Below are positions 61,708 through 64,000 of a stretch of DNA of 64,000 nt, one piece after another. The position numbers and the translations under genes were made by a program. Source of the stretch: Akkermansia massiliensis (GTDB lineage Bacteria; Verrucomicrobiota; Verrucomicrobiia; Verrucomicrobiales; Akkermansiaceae). Numbering within the stretch: position 1 is the stretch's first letter; the number at the start of each line of letters is the position of its first letter. The stretch is taken from assembly GCF_023516715.1 (NCBI RefSeq), contig NZ_JAMGSI010000002.1, positions 620,001 through 684,000 of the forward strand, written 5' to 3'. The notes below the pieces were generated by a model. The model ran no database searches. It was not told the DNA's origin and saw nothing but the letters and a program-made list of their open reading frames with translations.

Positions 61708-62935
61708 ACTCGCGGACCTGAAAACCCCGGACGCCCTGAATGAATACTGCCGGCGCACCTTGGGCCAGCCCCAGCAGCGCGGAAGCCTCATGATCTATCC
61801 GTGCCCGTTTGGAACGCATGCGCGTTTCAAGCTGCACGTCACGGAATACCAGGGAGATGGCCGCTTCAAGTGCTGGTCCTGTGACCGGGGCGGCGACATC
61901 TTCGACCTTCACGCCGGCATGAACGGCTTGGACACGAAAAGAGACTTTCCCGGCGTCCTGCGGGGCGTCTGTGACGTTTTAGGAGTGAGGCCGCCCAACG
62001 ATGACGGAACGCCCCTTCCGTTTCGCAAAAGCCCCGTGAGGCCGCGCCCGTCTCTATCCATAGCCGCCGCCCCTCCGGCGGAGCCCTCCCGCTTCGTCTC
62101 CGCACCGGATGAAGCCGAACTCGACGCCTGCCGGGAAAGGTTGCAAAAAGATGAACGCCTTGCTGGAGAACTGGCTTGCGAACTGGGCATTCATCCCCTG
62201 ATGATGCTGATCCATACGGCGCGGGAACTGGGCCGGGGCCTTTTGGGGGTGACGCCGGACAACCGGCTTTTATACCTGTACACGGCGGAAGATGAAGAAG
62301 GGAATACCCGCTACACCGGAGCCAAATTGCGCCGGAGGGACCACCATGCCAACCCCTGCTTGAAGCTTGAAAACGGGCAATGGAAACCCCGTGGAACCAT
62401 GAACCCCACGAAAGGCAACTCGCGCGGATTGCGCTTTTTGTGGCCCATAGGGAACGCAGCGGCCCCCTGGGGACTTGATTCCACTCACGGCAAGCGGTTC
62501 GTCATCGTCACGGAAGGTGAAAGCGACTGTTTAGCCGTAGGTCAGGCTCTTGAATGCTTCCGGGAAGCCTACCAGCAGGACGTTGACCCCTACACGGGCC
62601 GCCCCTACGAAGACGGGCGCGGAAGCCTGGAAGCCACCATTCCCGCCGTAATAGCCATTCCCGGGGCGTCAGGCTTCAAAACCGGATGGGAAACCCCGCT
62701 TGCCGGTAAAAACATCATTCTTGCCCTGGACCCGGACAAGGCAGGACGCGAGGCCGCCGCCAAACTTCGGGAACGGCTGACCGCCGCCGGCTGCGTCATC
62801 CGCGACTGGACTCCCCCCTACAAAGACGCGCGGAACATGCTTCTATGCGCCGGTGAACATGCGCTTTATGAAAGCTTGTTTTCATCCATGCGTTCCATGA
62901 AAACTTCTAACGTGCCCACTCTCGCACAAGGATGA
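61697..62935 (+). CDS. DnaG-like primase with CHC2 zinc finger and Toprim domain
   Basis: A 412-residue protein. The zinc finger is Cys36-x4-His41 ... Cys59-x2-Cys62 (PCPFGTHARF and FKCWSCDRGGDIFDL), as in CHC2 primases. The Toprim domain follows with FVIVTEGESDCLAVGQAL (about residues 265-285) and NIILALDPDKAGREAA (about 338-353), giving the Glu and the Asp-x-Asp metal ligands. It should make RNA primers for replication of the element. The partner ATPase gene overlaps its stop (ATGA). This pair is common in phage and satellite replication modules. Confidence 0.92.
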   Translation: MKFELADLKTPDALNEYCRRTLGQPQQRGSLMIYPCPFGTHARFKLHVTEYQGDGRFKCWSCDRGGDIFDLHAGMNGLDTKRDFPGVLRGVCDVLGVRPPNDDGTPLPFRKSPVRPRPSLSIAAAPPAEPSRFVSAPDEAELDACRERLQKDERLAGELACELGIHPLMMLIHTARELGRGLLGVTPDNRLLYLYTAEDEEGNTRYTGAKLRRRDHHANPCLKLENGQWKPRGTMNPTKGNSRGLRFLWPIGNAAAPWGLDSTHGKRFVIVTEGESDCLAVGQALECFREAYQQDVDPYTGRPYEDGRGSLEATIPAVIAIPGASGFKTGWETPLAGKNIILALDPDKAGREAAAKLRERLTAAGCVIRDWTPPYKDARNMLLCAGEHALYESLFSSMRSMKTSNVPTLAQG

Positions 62936-64000
62936 ACACGCCCTTAGCCCCGACGCCCCTGACCCCCGGCGCGCGCTCCATGGACGAAGAAGCCGCCGCC
63001 CTGCAGAAAGAGCGGGAAGAGGCCATGAAGCCCCCCTTTCTGGCCCTGGGAACACAGGGGGCGCAATTCGTTTACTACGCGCGCCGCTCGGAAATTCTCT
63101 TCCATTGGAACACCAAGGAACATACGCCGGTGAACATGCGCTTTCTGGCCCCTGTGGAATGGTGGCAGAAGACGCTTGATCCGGACGGTAAGCTAACGCC
63201 CCGCCAGGTCATGGACAGGGCCATCGACTACTGCATCGAAACAACCAGCAACCGCAAATTTGACCCTGACTCCATCCGGAAATGCGGCGTATGGGACGAA
63301 GACGGGGCCGCCGTGTACCATGCGGGAAATGCCGTCTATCTATTCTCCCCGGAAAACGAACAGAAACTCCCCTTCCTGCCCGTGGACCATGCCCGGACGG
63401 GAAAGCCCCTCTACCTGCCCGGCAAGCCTCTTCTGGCCCCGTCAGATGACATTCTGACGGACGAAGAAGGAAAAGTCGTTGCCGAGTTCATCGAGGCGCA
63501 CTCATGGAAACGCGAGGAAGACGCCTTCCTTTGCCTGGGCCTCGTCACGCAGGCCATTCTTTCCGGGTATCTCCACTTCCGCGCCCATGGCTGGATCAAC
63601 GCCCCGGCGGGAACCGGCAAAACCACCTTGAGGAAAAGCATTGAACTTCTCATTGGGGGCGTTGCTCGGTACTTCAAAGGGCTGGAAACTACGGACGCCG
63701 GATTAAGGCAAAAGCTTGAAAGCGATTCCTGCCCGGTCATCTTTGATGAAGCGGACTCCGACAACCCCGCCAAGACGGCCAACATGGTCAGAATCCTTGC
63801 CCTATTGAGAACCGCCACGGACGGGGATGTTGGAATCACCAAGGGAGGCGCGGACGGCAAAAGCGTCACCTACCTCATGAGAAACGCCTTCCTTCTGTTC
63901 TCCGTGCGCTCCATGATTGAAAAAGCCAGCGAGCAATCACGCATTTTTGAACTGGAACTGGAAAAGAAGGAACCTTCCGAAGCCGCACCCGTTTTCCGAA
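62932..64000 (+). CDS. P-loop ATPase/helicase-like replication protein (partial at right edge)
   Basis: The frame starts at ATG 62932 (MNTPLAPTPLTPGARSMDEE) and is open to the end of the window, 356 codons. After an N-terminal region of about 190 residues it has Walker A INAPAGTGKTTL with Lys230 and Walker B CPVIFDEAD (about residues 268-276), followed by a sensor-like NAFLLFSVRSMIEKASEQSR. This suits a DUF927- or SF3/AAA+-type helicase acting with the upstream primase. The end of the gene and everything beyond are unseen. Confidence 0.8.
   Translation, partial: MNTPLAPTPLTPGARSMDEEAAALQKEREEAMKPPFLALGTQGAQFVYYARRSEILFHWNTKEHTPVNMRFLAPVEWWQKTLDPDGKLTPRQVMDRAIDYCIETTSNRKFDPDSIRKCGVWDEDGAAVYHAGNAVYLFSPENEQKLPFLPVDHARTGKPLYLPGKPLLAPSDDILTDEEGKVVAEFIEAHSWKREEDAFLCLGLVTQAILSGYLHFRAHGWINAPAGTGKTTLRKSIELLIGGVARYFKGLETTDAGLRQKLESDSCPVIFDEADSDNPAKTANMVRILALLRTATDGDVGITKGGADGKSVTYLMRNAFLLFSVRSMIEKASEQSRIFELELEKKEPSEAAPVFR

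Overview
This 64-kb window looks like chromosome of an Akkermansia-type verrucomicrobium. The pointers are two PEP-CTERM surface proteins whose tails read VPEPATASL, then a hydrophobic run, then arginines; a small protein of the exosortase-associated TIGR04073 type; secreted enzymes suited to host glycans (GH35 beta-galactosidase, GH123-like hydrolase, SGNH esterase, alginate-lyase-like protein); and a pyruvate:ferredoxin oxidoreductase typical of anaerobes. The genus is inferred from gene content, not from a database match.

Layout. 1-8.9 kb: SGNH esterase fragment, PEP-CTERM gene, hisF, a CBM32/GH123-like hydrolase, a two-gene unit encoding a signal-less lysozyme-like protein followed by a secreted partner, a broken cupin gene and a small membrane protein. 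8.9-29.4 kb: mostly housekeeping: pyruvate:ferredoxin oxidoreductase, lysS, PP2C phosphatase, plsY-gpsA, TIGR04073 protein, an orphan PD-(D/E)XK protein, a duplicated helical secreted protein, two radical SAM/SPASM enzymes resembling AhbD and AhbC of siroheme-dependent haem synthesis, metY with a structured leader, a second PEP-CTERM gene behind a perfect 30-bp palindrome, comM, rhomboid protease, FAD oxidoreductase, leuB and tRNA-Asn. 29.4-33.2 kb: an accessory segment next to tRNA-Asn with its own promoter and a tightly overlapping IbrA-like/IbrB-like/HTH operon, then a secreted nuclease. 33.2-56.1 kb: alginate-lyase-like protein, an iron operon (DtxR-family regulator-feoA-feoB) with a probable operator, YghA-like SDR, split chromate transporter, thioesterase, MFS exporter, acyltransferase, CBM protein, a frameshifted pseudogene, D-2-hydroxyacid dehydrogenase, gpmA, GH35, secreted phosphatase, nitroreductase, a membrane-anchored transglutaminase-like protein, gamma-carbonic anhydrase and a DUF151 protein.

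56.26 kb to the end: an integrated element that starts at tRNA-Tyr and runs off the window. It encodes a tyrosine integrase, a terminase-small-subunit-like protein, a GYF-type membrane protein, a divergently transcribed repressor, a chain of overlapping small genes, two excisionase/AlpA-like HTH proteins, a zinc-finger/Toprim primase and a P-loop ATPase. No capsid, tail or large-terminase gene is visible in the 7.7 kb seen. This layout resembles a phage satellite (PICI-like island) more than a complete prophage. Its control region holds three CAAC-N4-GTTG sites placed inside and beside two divergent promoters. The repressor's C-terminus and two of the small divergent proteins share a ribbon-helix-helix-like pattern, which suggests a switch based on related DNA-binding folds. 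A GTTTACA repeat cluster upstream is a candidate replication origin.

All calls come from reading the sequence; no similarity search was run.
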